Positions 1 to 7,234 of a DNA stretch of 64,000 bases are shown in pieces. How positions within the stretch are numbered: the first letter of the stretch is position 1; the number at the start of each line of letters is the position of its first letter. This DNA comes from SXRF01 sp038043465 (GTDB taxonomy: Bacteria; Pseudomonadota; Alphaproteobacteria; Rickettsiales; SXRF01), in the NCBI GenBank assembly GCA_038043465.1, contig JBBTBX010000003.1:3883-67882 (forward strand). The letters are read 5' to 3'. Made by a program: the position numbers and the translations under genes. Under the pieces are notes generated by a model, which saw only the letters and a program-made list of their open reading frames with translations, did no database searches and had not been told where the DNA came from.

Positions 1-388
1 TTAAAAGTGACACTTGCTCTTTTGGCAGTACAATTGGTAATATACCGTTTTTGAAGCAGTTATTATAAAAAATATCGGCATATGATGTGGCAATTACGCA
101 GCGAATCCCGAAATCGAGCAAAGCCCACGGTGCGTGTTCGCGCGAAGAGCCACAGCCAAAATTCGCGCCGGAAACTAAAATTTCTGAGTGGTCATATGGC
201 GCGCGGTGCAGCACAAAATCTTCAACGCGCGAACCATCAACGCGAAAGCGCATTTCATAAAATAAACCTTCTTTAAGGCCGGTGCGGGCAATGGTTTTCA
301 GGAACTGCTTGGGAATTATCATGTCGGTGTCGACATTATCAATCGGCAGCGGCGCGGCAATGGCGGAGAGTGAATTAAATGGTTTCAT
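1..388 (-). CDS. leuD: 3-isopropylmalate dehydratase small subunit, partial (3' end beyond the window)
   Basis: Small subunit of isopropylmalate isomerase, which with LeuC converts 2- to 3-isopropylmalate in cytoplasmic leucine synthesis. The reverse strand reads from an ATG at 388 and stays open to the window edge, giving about 129 residues. Family signatures are visible: an N-terminal 'PLPIDNVDTDMIIPKQFL' and the swivel-domain motif 'GANFGCGSSREHAPWAL'. The full protein is usually about 200 residues, so the C-terminal third is missing only because the window ends. It starts one base after the stop of the 56-residue gene upstream, so it is in the leuC operon. Identity is secure. Confidence 0.95.
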   Translation of the reverse strand, partial: MKPFNSLSAIAAPLPIDNVDTDMIIPKQFLKTIARTGLKEGLFYEMRFRVDGSRVEDFVLHRAPYDHSEILVSGANFGCGSSREHAPWALLDFGIRCVIATSYADIFYNNCFKNGILPIVLPKEQVSLL

Positions 389-389
389 A

Positions 390-560
390 TCAAGTCTTCC
401 AAGGGTCTAAATCAATCGGTGTAAGGTGAGTAGGCTGCGCTGGTTTGCCATAATCCAGTTCATCCCAGTTGACTATTTGCGTTTCCCTTTTTTTCTCGTC
501 TTTCTTTTCTTCTTTTTTCTTTTTAGAGAAGAGTGATTTAATTGAGCTGAAAAATCCCAT
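390..560 (-). CDS. Small charged protein (56 aa) between leuC and leuD, unknown
   Basis: A 56-residue frame on the minus strand that fits exactly between leuC and leuD. Its ATG overlaps the leuC stop in a TAATG arrangement, and its TGA is followed one base later by the leuD ATG. The N-terminus is 'MGFFSSIKSLFSK', followed by a Lys/Glu-rich stretch at about residues 13-25. The C-terminal half is acidic and Pro-containing, with 'VNWDELDYGKPAQP' and an end in 'IDLDPWKT'. There is no membrane segment or known motif. The tight stop/start junctions on both sides suggest it is translated with the isomerase subunits. I do not recognise the family; a role linked to LeuCD is inferred from position only. 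Confidence 0.7.
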   Translation of the reverse strand: MGFFSSIKSLFSKKKKEEKKDEKKRETQIVNWDELDYGKPAQPTHLTPIDLDPWKT

Positions 561-1945
561 TATTTTATCTCCCTTATATCCGCCAGTCTTCCAGTCACCG
601 CTGCGGCAACTGCCATAGCTGGTGATAACAGGTGAGTGCGACCGCCGCGCCCCTGCCTGCCTTCAAAATTGCGGTTGCTGGTAGAGGCGCAACGTTCGCC
701 GTTTTCCAGCTTGTCAGCGTTCATGGCGAGGCACATTGAGCAACCCGGTTCGCGCCACTCAAAACCTGCCGCGAGGAATATTTTATCCAGCCCTTCTTTT
801 TCCGCCTGTTCTTTAACCAGACCGGAACCGGGAACGACCATAGCCAGCTTTACATTGCCCGCCACTTTGCGTCCCTGCGCGAATTTTGCAGCTTCCCGCA
901 GATCCTCGATGCGTCCGTTGGTGCAGGAGCCGATGAATACTTTATCTATCACTATATCGGTAAGTTTCATTCCGGCGGTGAGCCCCATATATTCCAGTGC
1001 CCGCGCTTTGGTTGGCGTGTCACCAGCGGGAACGGTAGCAGTTATAGGCAGCACATCTTCCGGCGATGTTCCCCAGGTTACTTGCGGGGCGATATCGGCA
1101 GCGTTTATAATAACTTCCGCATCATATTTCGCGCCAACATCTGATGGCAATGTTTTCCAGTAGGCAACGGCTTTGTCAAAATCAGCACCGTGCGGCGCGT
1201 GGTTACGACCGCGCAAATATGCAAAAGTTTTTTCATCAGGTGCGATGAGACCGGCGCGTGCGCCCGCTTCAATCGACATATTGCATACTGTCATGCGCCC
1301 TTCCATCGATAAATCTCTGATAGCTTCGCCGGCATATTCTATCACATAACCTGTCCCACCAGCAGTGCCTATCCTGCCGATGACAGCGAGGGTTATATCT
1401 TTAGCGGTAACGCCTTCTGGCAGTTTTCCATCAACCCGTACCAGCATGTTTTTTGCGCGGCGTTGAATTAGTGTTTGCGTGGCAAGAACATGTTCAACTT
1501 CTGAAGTGCCGATGCCAAATGCCAGCGCACCAAATGCGCCGTGGGTGCTGGTGTGTGAGTCACCGCAGACGATAGTCATTCCCGGCTGGGTAAAGCCCTG
1601 TTCAGGACCTACGATATGCACGATGCCCTGACGTTTATCATCCATCGCATAATGGGTGATACCAAATTCCTGAGCGTTATCTGCCAAGGTCTGCACCTGA
1701 ATACGCGAAGTCTCGTCCTTGATAATGCCTTGCTTGCGCTCAGGCGTAGTCGGTACGTTGTGGTCGGGAACGGCAAGCGTCGCATCGGGACGGCGAACCC
1801 TGCGCCCACTTACGCGCAGCCCTTCAAAAGCCTGTGGACTGGTCACTTCATGCACAAGATGGCGATCAATATATAACAGGCAAGTGCCACCATCCTGCTC
1901 AGATACAAGGTGGGAATCAAAGATTTTATCAAAGAGAGTTTTCAT
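560..1945 (-). CDS. leuC: 3-isopropylmalate dehydratase large subunit
   Basis: Large [4Fe-4S] subunit of isopropylmalate isomerase (leucine synthesis). At 461 residues it matches the usual length of about 466. The aconitase-type cluster ligands are visible as Cys341 in 'IGSCTNGR' and Cys402/Cys405 in 'EPGCSMCLAMN'. 'CGDSHTSTHGAFGALAFG' near residues 127-144 is the typical substrate-binding segment. The ATG at 1945 begins 'MKTLFDKIFDSHLV', as in homologues. It lies downstream of rplS, an order common in alphaproteobacteria, but the rplS-leuC gap is filled by an inverted word repeat (1950-2027). No good Shine-Dalgarno is visible just before the start, because the repeat arm runs to within five bases of it. 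Confidence 0.97.
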   Translation of the reverse strand: MKTLFDKIFDSHLVSEQDGGTCLLYIDRHLVHEVTSPQAFEGLRVSGRRVRRPDATLAVPDHNVPTTPERKQGIIKDETSRIQVQTLADNAQEFGITHYAMDDKRQGIVHIVGPEQGFTQPGMTIVCGDSHTSTHGAFGALAFGIGTSEVEHVLATQTLIQRRAKNMLVRVDGKLPEGVTAKDITLAVIGRIGTAGGTGYVIEYAGEAIRDLSMEGRMTVCNMSIEAGARAGLIAPDEKTFAYLRGRNHAPHGADFDKAVAYWKTLPSDVGAKYDAEVIINAADIAPQVTWGTSPEDVLPITATVPAGDTPTKARALEYMGLTAGMKLTDIVIDKVFIGSCTNGRIEDLREAAKFAQGRKVAGNVKLAMVVPGSGLVKEQAEKEGLDKIFLAAGFEWREPGCSMCLAMNADKLENGERCASTSNRNFEGRQGRGGRTHLLSPAMAVAAAVTGRLADIREIK

Positions 1946-1949
1946 AGAA

Positions 1950-2027
1950 GATAATTAGATAAATAGATTATTAGATAAATAAAAATAGCACCAATTATCT
2001 AATAATCAAATCATCAATTCATCTAAG
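1950..2027. repeat. Inverted word-repeat locus A (8-nt period), rplS-leuC junction
   Basis: The left arm (1950-1981) is four units of an 8-nt word of the form GATNANTA. The right arm (1992-2027) is the reverse complement of the same kind of word, with period 8. The arms would fold into an AT-rich hairpin. The right arm overlaps the rplS stop codon (2023-2025) and the left arm ends five bases before the leuC start. The top-strand left arm has G but no C; the right arm has C and almost no G. See the finding on word-periodic inverted repeats. Confidence 0.75.
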
Positions 2028-2400
2028 CTTCAATCTTCTTCGCATCGCGTTTTTCGGTAATGCGGGCAGCTTTACCGGTGAGACCACGCAGATAGTATAA
2101 TTTAGCGCGGCGAACTTCACCTTTACGCACCAGTTCAACGCTTTCAACGCGTGGTGAATAGGTTGGGAATACGCGTTCAACGCCTTCGCCGTGGCTGAGT
2201 TTACGCACGGTGAATGAAGAACGTACGCCGGCGTTTTTCTTGCCGATGCAGATGCCTTCAAAAATCTGGGTACGTTCGGTGTTGCCTTCGATAATGCGCA
2301 CGCCGACTTTAATGGTGTCGCCCTGGGCAAAATTATCAATACGCTTGCCGGCTGCGAGCTTTTCCATGTTTTCTTTTTCAATTGTCTGCAACAAATTCAT
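2023..2400 (-). CDS. rplS: 50S ribosomal protein L19
   Basis: Large-subunit protein at the 30S-50S interface. At 125 residues it is normal for alphaproteobacteria. The L19 core is clear: 'FAQGDTIKVGVRIIEGN', 'QIFEGICIGKKNAGVRSSFT' and 'GVERVFPTYSPRVES', with a basic tail after 'KLYYLRGLTGKAARI'. It starts at ATG 2400, only four bases after the trmD stop, so the two are co-transcribed. This is the classic trmD-rplS pair; rpsP and rimM are not adjacent here, and upstream of trmD there is an unknown gene instead. The stop codon lies in the arm of repeat locus A. Confidence 0.97.
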   Translation of the reverse strand: MNLLQTIEKENMEKLAAGKRIDNFAQGDTIKVGVRIIEGNTERTQIFEGICIGKKNAGVRSSFTVRKLSHGEGVERVFPTYSPRVESVELVRKGEVRRAKLYYLRGLTGKAARITEKRDAKKIEA

Positions 2401-2404
2401 TTTA

Positions 2405-3139
2405 CTATTCCTTTTCTTTCTTTATCAAATCCGGGCGACGAGCTGCAGTTATAAGCTTTGCCTGCTCAAGCCGCCACGCTGAAATCTCTGCATGATTGCC
2501 GGAAAGTAAAACTTCCGGAACCGACCTATCATTCCAAAATGAGGGGCGAGTATAATGCGGATATTCCAGTAGTCTAGCAAATTCTGAAGCGGATGCAAAA
2601 CTTTCTTGGGACAGGGCATCTTCCTTGCCAATTACCCCGGGAAGCAGGCGCACACAGGCATCCATTATGGCTAGGGCGGCGATTTCCCCACCAGAAATTA
2701 TGAAATCTCCGAGGCTTACCTCCAGCATATTGTGATGGTCGATAATCCGCTGGTCAACCCCCTCAAACCGCCCACATAGAATGATAAGCTGTTCATTTTT
2801 AAGCTTTTCTATGAGCGGCTGGGTGATGGGGATGCCCCGTGGCGATGGGTAGATAATGGTGGTTGGCGGTTGGTGACTGGTGGTTGGGAAGAGTGTTTTT
2901 GCATGTTCTATAGCCACGTCCAGCACCTCCGGCTTCATCACCATGCCCGTGCCACCGCCATAGGAAGGCGCGTCTACAGTTTTGTGTTTATCAGTGGCGA
3001 AATCACGAATTTGCAGAGTTTTTAGCGACCAGATGCCTTTTTCCAAGGCTTTTCCCGCAAGCGTTTGCCCAAGCGGCCCGGGAAACATCTCAGGAAAGAG
3101 GGTGAGAATAATGGCTGAAAAAAGAGTTGGGGAATTCAT
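2405..3139 (-). CDS. trmD: tRNA (guanine-N1-)-methyltransferase
   Basis: SAM-dependent enzyme that makes m1G37 next to the anticodon and prevents +1 frameshifting. Trefoil-knot (SPOUT) motifs are visible: 'LCGRFEGVDQRI', 'SLGDFIISGGE' and the C-terminal 'YPHYTRPSFW' and 'LSGNHAEI'. I place the start at the ATG at 3139 ('MNSPTLFSAIILTLFPEMF', 244 aa). An in-frame TTG at 3157 would add six residues that homologues lack. Oddity: positions 2858-2889 hold a tandem 7-nt word repeat coding for 'TTSHQPPTT', just before 'IIYPSPRG', in a variable surface segment. It appears to be an in-frame insertion tolerated by the protein. Confidence 0.95.
   Translation of the reverse strand: MNSPTLFSAIILTLFPEMFPGPLGQTLAGKALEKGIWSLKTLQIRDFATDKHKTVDAPSYGGGTGMVMKPEVLDVAIEHAKTLFPTTSHQPPTTIIYPSPRGIPITQPLIEKLKNEQLIILCGRFEGVDQRIIDHHNMLEVSLGDFIISGGEIAALAIMDACVRLLPGVIGKEDALSQESFASASEFARLLEYPHYTRPSFWNDRSVPEVLLSGNHAEISAWRLEQAKLITAARRPDLIKKEKE
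2858..2889. repeat. 7-nt word repeat inside trmD
   Basis: Top strand shows four tandem 7-nt units close to GGTGGTT, followed by a partial fifth. The period equals that of the arms at other loci in the window, and the G-rich sense is again on the top strand. It is a single arm without a visible partner nearby, and it lies in frame within trmD. Confidence 0.6.
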
Positions 3140-3167
3140 AAAGATAGTTTTTTCCAAAATCAGCCTT

Positions 3168-3722
3168 TTAATTCCGTCCGAATGAATCGGGTTTTTTTGG
3201 TAAATCTCTTATATAGGGTCTTTTTTTAGGCTCTCTTGTCGCATCTTCTGCCTTTAATTGTTCTATATATCTTTTGTTATGCTCAACTGATTTTTTATAT
3301 TCTTCTGTCAGTGCATCCAACGATTTTATAGTGATAATTTCTGCATTAGGGAATTTGGTTTGTAATTCGTCCGGCGCGACTACTATGGCTGGTGCAAATG
3401 AACGAATGGAACTTTTCCTGCCACTCCTTTTCTCGTGAATACCAGGTATAAGTATATTCTTATACAATTCTTCGCAAGGCCTTTTGTAACCGGCTTTGTC
3501 AATGATAAAATTAGCTATTTTAAACTGGTTGTATTTTTCATCACTATAAGTGCATGGGAAAACTACTAATTTACTTTCATCTCCAAAATCCTGCGGAGTA
3601 ATTGCGGGTTGTCCGACCGTAGTGTTTAGCTGTCTGAATTCTTCATTGCCTAATAATATTATATCACTTATTGCTACCAACCGTACCTTTGTAGGTTGGT
3701 TTTTTTTGTGTGTATCGACCAT
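3168..3722 (-). CDS. Hypothetical protein, 184 aa
   Basis: I do not recognise this protein. It starts at ATG 3722 ('MVDTHKKNQPTKVRLVAISD') and ends 28 bases upstream of the preferred trmD start. The N-terminal part alternates hydrophobic strands and charged loops ('VRLVAISDIILLG', 'KLVVFPCTY', 'AIVVAPDEL'), suggesting a small alpha/beta domain of about 130 residues. The last 50 residues are charged and helical, with Lys/Pro-rich ends. There is no signal peptide or membrane segment. It sits where rpsP-rimM often precede trmD, and is more AT-rich than its neighbours, so it may be an acquired gene. Function unknown. Confidence 0.6.
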   Translation of the reverse strand: MVDTHKKNQPTKVRLVAISDIILLGNEEFRQLNTTVGQPAITPQDFGDESKLVVFPCTYSDEKYNQFKIANFIIDKAGYKRPCEELYKNILIPGIHEKRSGRKSSIRSFAPAIVVAPDELQTKFPNAEIITIKSLDALTEEYKKSVEHNKRYIEQLKAEDATREPKKRPYIRDLPKKPDSFGRN

Positions 3723-3790
3723 ATAAATGCTCTCACCTATAAGTTAATTTGCCACAGTCTAGCATTTATAACTTATTAATAAAATTAATT

Positions 3791-3889
3791 ATAGTAATTC
3801 TGTATAATAATTATACAGAATTACTATGAAAATCGAGTCCGAAAGACCGATTTTTCGCTGCGAAGCGAGCGTAACTCCAAATAACAATT
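3791..3889. repeat. Palindrome plus copy 1 of a dispersed hairpin element
   Basis: A perfect 17-bp inverted repeat with a 3-nt loop (3791-3827) is followed by a 70-bp sequence (3819-3889) that recurs at 61785-61868. The shared core contains AGTCCGAAAGAC flanked by AAAATC and ATTTTT, which can fold as a stem with T-rich 3' side, then a second small hairpin CGCT/AGCG. The two copies differ by substitutions and a 6-nt and a 3-nt indel. It lies in the 200-bp gap between an unknown gene and the symporter gene, both on the minus strand. Confidence 0.7.
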
Positions 3890-3921
3890 AATATATCGTG
3901 ACAATGGTAAAATGGTGCAAA

Positions 3922-5337
3922 TCACAATTTCACCATATAATTCAGCATCTCAGATTTTATTCGTCCACGCAGTAAATATAAAGCAATTATGTTGGGCAGT
4001 GCCATGCCGAGTATCAGCAGGTCGGAAAAATCCAGCACCACGCCAAACTGCATAATGCCGCCGAGGAATGTGGCAAGGCAGAATATAACCTGATACAGGC
4101 GGATATAGCGCGCACCAAACATATAGCTCCAAGCGATCTCACCGTAATAGCTCCAGCCAATAGTGGTGGAGTAGGCAAAGATAAAAACATTCACCGCAAG
4201 CATTATAGGAAACCACGGCGAAACAGTGGCAAAGGCATTGCTTGCTATTGCCACTCCGTCATTGATAGTTGCACCGGCATACGCGCCGGTAATTGTTACG
4301 ATCAGACCGGTAAGCAATGCAATCATAGCGGCAAAGAACGGCTCAAGCAGGGCAACGGCAGCTTCCCGCGCCGGTTCTTTTGTGCGTGCCGTAGCATGGG
4401 CGATAGGAGCCGAACCAAGCCCGGCTTCATTGGCAAAGCTGGCTCGCTTAAAAGCCATGGCGAGCATGGCTATAAAACCGCCGGCGGCAGCATTTCCGGT
4501 GAAAGCATCCTGCATGATGAGCATTAAGGTATCCGGCAATTTATCGATATTTGCACCCACAATAATTACGGCACAGATCAGGTATAAAATACCTTTAAGT
4601 GGTGATATTTTCTCTGCCACGCGAGCTATGCGTTTAATGCTGCCAACCAGAACTGAGAACACCAGCAGGGCAAATAGCAGGGCGATAATCCACTCATATC
4701 CGGCAAGAGTAGGAAAGGTCGTGGTCATAACTTTAACGGTCTGGTTTGACTGAAACATGTTCCCACCACCAAGCGCGCCGCCCAGACAAAAAACTGCAAA
4801 TACTACCGCGAGGAATTTACCGGCTTTAGGAAGACCAATATCAGCAAGTCCTTTCCTGATATACTGAAAAGGGCCACCGAATATTTTGCCGGTTGCATCC
4901 ACTTCGCGGTAGCACATGGAAAGCATAACTTCGGCAAATTTTGTCGCCATGCCAAAAAAGCCGGCTATCACGATCCAGAATACGACACCGGGGCCACCAA
5001 CGGCAACCGCAACCGAAACACCGGCGATTGAACCAAGACCAACCGTTGCGGCAATCGCCGAAAAAAGTGCCTGCAGGTGGCTTACCTCGCCGGTTGCATC
5101 CTGACTATCATATTTACCGGCATATTTACCGGAAACAACTTTCAGAGCATGCCGGAACAACCGGAAATTAACGGCACGCAGATAGATGGTGAAAAACACG
5201 GCAGCCACCACCAGCCAGAGGACAATAAAGGGAAAACCACCAATGTCATAAAAAAGAACCGAGGACATCGCGGCCACTAACTGGTTAAAGAAAACCTGGC
5301 AAATATCCAGCCAATAATTACCTGCCGCCTGTTCCAT
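3922..5337 (-). CDS. Sodium:alanine/glycine symporter (AGCS family)
   Basis: Inner-membrane transporter of 471 residues with about ten hydrophobic segments. The AGCS signature lies near residues 85-125, including 'GEVSHLQALFSAIAATVG', 'GSIAGVSVAVAVGGPG' and the following 'FWIVIAGFFGMATKFAE'. 'FGGPFQYIRKGL' and 'ANEAGLGSAPIAHATA' further along are also typical of the AlsT/DagA group. The family couples Na+ (or H+) to uptake of alanine or glycine; the exact substrate cannot be read from the sequence. The start at ATG 5337 places 19 residues before the usual hydrophobic start. It is a single gene with repeats on its 3' side. Confidence 0.93.
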   Translation of the reverse strand: MEQAAGNYWLDICQVFFNQLVAAMSSVLFYDIGGFPFIVLWLVVAAVFFTIYLRAVNFRLFRHALKVVSGKYAGKYDSQDATGEVSHLQALFSAIAATVGLGSIAGVSVAVAVGGPGVVFWIVIAGFFGMATKFAEVMLSMCYREVDATGKIFGGPFQYIRKGLADIGLPKAGKFLAVVFAVFCLGGALGGGNMFQSNQTVKVMTTTFPTLAGYEWIIALLFALLVFSVLVGSIKRIARVAEKISPLKGILYLICAVIIVGANIDKLPDTLMLIMQDAFTGNAAAGGFIAMLAMAFKRASFANEAGLGSAPIAHATARTKEPAREAAVALLEPFFAAMIALLTGLIVTITGAYAGATINDGVAIASNAFATVSPWFPIMLAVNVFIFAYSTTIGWSYYGEIAWSYMFGARYIRLYQVIFCLATFLGGIMQFGVVLDFSDLLILGMALPNIIALYLLRGRIKSEMLNYMVKL

Positions 5338-5465
5338 AGAATCCCTACTGCCTTGATTTTATTTGTTAATTATTGCAGGGACTATAACAAACCGCTTATG
5401 AATTGCCACAAAAATGTCATATTTGAAGGCTGGATGAAGAATTGCCGTCATGTTAATATTTCCTG

Positions 5466-6458
5466 ATGAGCGAGGATAATAACTATTTAAAACAGGAAAG
5501 TTTGCGCGCTGCCGGATATAGCTATCTGGTGGGCGATGCCGCGCTTTTTGCCTCGGGCATGATGAGTGGGCGCAAACATGAGGCACTTTCCGGTGTCATG
5601 TACACTGCTGGTGGCTTGGTGCTGGCGCGCTACGGCAGAGAGAATGCTGAGCGCAGGTTGCAGACGCTACAAGGTAAGCTTAAGGAATATTTTACAAATG
5701 AACATATAGCTATTCCGCAAGGCTCTGAATTAAATTCAGAAATGCTCAAAAACGAAGGCGGCATCATCGACCGCATTGAAGATTTCATGTATGCCTACCC
5801 ATCGCAGATTATAAATACCATGTATGCTCTTGGCAGTTTCTCGATGATCCGTTCGGGTATGAAGCATAATAAGGGGTGGGATACTGCCTCAGGCGCATTA
5901 ATCGCGGCGGGCGCATTGGCTGGATTGCTGATTCCTGAAAAACAGCCTGACCCTAATCACCGCGCCGAAGGAATAGTTGGCAAGGCATGGGAATGGGCTC
6001 AGGAAAAACCGCTGCGCGCTTCCGGATATTTATACATGGGCAATAATGCAGCACTTGTTGCTAGCGCATTTAAGGAACGGGCAGAGAATCCACAGCAAAA
6101 AAGCTATCTACTAAAATTCATGACCGCCGCGAGCTATATGGTGGCGAATGGGTTGCTGTCTATTTCTTCAAAGGACAGTGCGTCTTATATTGATAAAGAT
6201 GACAATAAAAAGGCGATGGAAAAACTGGAGACCACCGCCGCGCGGGTGATCGCAGCCCAGCCGGAAGAACTGAAAGCGCAGGTAATCCAGCAGACAGCGG
6301 GGTTCCTCGCCGCGCAGCCGGATATCAAACTCTCCGCCACGCAAATTGCGAGCGATTTAACGCAGCGCATCATGGAATTATCCATGCAGCAAAATAAAAA
6401 CTGGCAGGGAAATATTGGGCAGCAAAGGTGGAATCAAACACAAACTGCCATTTATTGA
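5466..6458 (+). CDS. Hypothetical protein with three helical-hairpin repeats, 330 aa
   Basis: Not recognised. Start ATG 5466 ('MSEDNNYLKQESLRAAGYSY'). Three similar units can be seen: around residues 13-57, starting 'LRAAGYSYLVGDAALFASGM'; around 116-162, with 'MYALGSFSMIRSGM'; and around 183-240, starting 'LRASGYLYMGNNAALVAS'. Each has two small-residue-rich hydrophobic helices joined by a charged loop, so six short membrane or amphipathic helices are possible. The last 80 residues are helical, Gln/Ala-rich and soluble in character. It lies alone, divergent from the symporter and convergent with SUMT. Composition resembles the unknown proteins at 33394-35991. Function unknown. Confidence 0.6.
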   Translation: MSEDNNYLKQESLRAAGYSYLVGDAALFASGMMSGRKHEALSGVMYTAGGLVLARYGRENAERRLQTLQGKLKEYFTNEHIAIPQGSELNSEMLKNEGGIIDRIEDFMYAYPSQIINTMYALGSFSMIRSGMKHNKGWDTASGALIAAGALAGLLIPEKQPDPNHRAEGIVGKAWEWAQEKPLRASGYLYMGNNAALVASAFKERAENPQQKSYLLKFMTAASYMVANGLLSISSKDSASYIDKDDNKKAMEKLETTAARVIAAQPEELKAQVIQQTAGFLAAQPDIKLSATQIASDLTQRIMELSMQQNKNWQGNIGQQRWNQTQTAIY

Positions 6459-6476
6459 TAAGATTAAAATGGTTAT

Positions 6477-6492
6477 GCTGTGTCGACACAGC
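6477..6492. other. Perfect 16-bp palindrome between convergent genes
   Basis: GCTGTGTCGACACAGC is its own reverse complement and lies 18 bases after one stop codon and 7 bases before the other. It has no T-run, so it is a poor factor-independent terminator, but it could form a small cruciform or a dimeric protein-binding site. Confidence 0.5.
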
Positions 6493-6499
6493 CTAGCGG

Positions 6500-7219
6500 T
6501 TATGCAATAACTTCCCCTATCACAACCAGAACCGCCCCTTCCATCTTTGCCTCTTTTACAAGCTGTGGCAGAGTTGTAATTGTACCTGTAACAACGCGCT
6601 GGGTAGGCAGTGTAGCATCCATAATCGCCAGCGCAGGAGTAGTTGCGGGCAGACCGAATTCCTGCAGCTTTTTGCTCAGTTCAGCCAGTGTTTTTTTCGG
6701 CATGTAAACAACAGTGGTTGCACCAACATCAGCTATAGCCCGCCAATCCACCCCTTCTGGAAGCCCGCCATTATGATCATGTCCGGTTACAAATTGTAGG
6801 CGGCGAGCCGATTCACGGTGCGTAAGCGGAAAACCAAGCATAGCGGCAACAGCTTGCGCGGTGGTGATACCGGGGATTATTTCCAATGCAATTTCCGCCT
6901 GTGTTGCGGCTTCGATTTCTTCCGCCGCCCGGCTGAAAATAAGTGGATCACCACCTTTCAGACGCACCACAATTTTACCGGCGCGGGCAAATTCTATCAT
7001 CATGGAATTAATATCTGACTGGCGGCAGGATTTGCCATCATATCCTTTTTTACCAACCGAAATTTTTTCTGACTGTGGATTTACCATAGCAAGAACATCG
7101 GCAGAAACCAGCGAATCATAAAGCAGCACATCGGCAGTTTTCAGCACGCGCAGTGCCTTAAGCGTAAGCAGCTCCGGGTCGCCACACCCCGCCCCTACCA
7201 ATATTATTTTTCCGGTCAT
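6500..7219 (-). CDS. cobA: Uroporphyrinogen-III C-methyltransferase (SUMT)
   Basis: Transfers two methyl groups from SAM to uroporphyrinogen III to give precorrin-2, the branch point to siroheme and cobalamin. It is 239 residues, the size of the single-domain enzyme (not a CysG fusion). Motifs: 'LVGAGCGDPELLTLKA' near residues 7-22, 'VVRLKGGDPLIFSRAAEE' near 81-98 and 'GITTAQAVAAMLGFPLTHR' in the middle. Start ATG 7219. No other cobalamin or siroheme gene is in the window apart from the DUF1636 gene nearby, so the end product is not settled by context. The symbol cobA is used in the SUMT sense. Confidence 0.92.
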   Translation of the reverse strand: MTGKIILVGAGCGDPELLTLKALRVLKTADVLLYDSLVSADVLAMVNPQSEKISVGKKGYDGKSCRQSDINSMMIEFARAGKIVVRLKGGDPLIFSRAAEEIEAATQAEIALEIIPGITTAQAVAAMLGFPLTHRESARRLQFVTGHDHNGGLPEGVDWRAIADVGATTVVYMPKKTLAELSKKLQEFGLPATTPALAIMDATLPTQRVVTGTITTLPQLVKEAKMEGAVLVVIGEVIA

Positions 7220-7234
7220 CTTGTTATTAAATGA

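Noticed and set aside
82..276. Short plus-strand frame at the left edge
   Set aside because: It lies antisense to leuD, whose reverse frame matches the family throughout.
636..1163. 175-codon plus-strand frame
   Set aside because: Antisense shadow of leuC with no ribosome site or family likeness.
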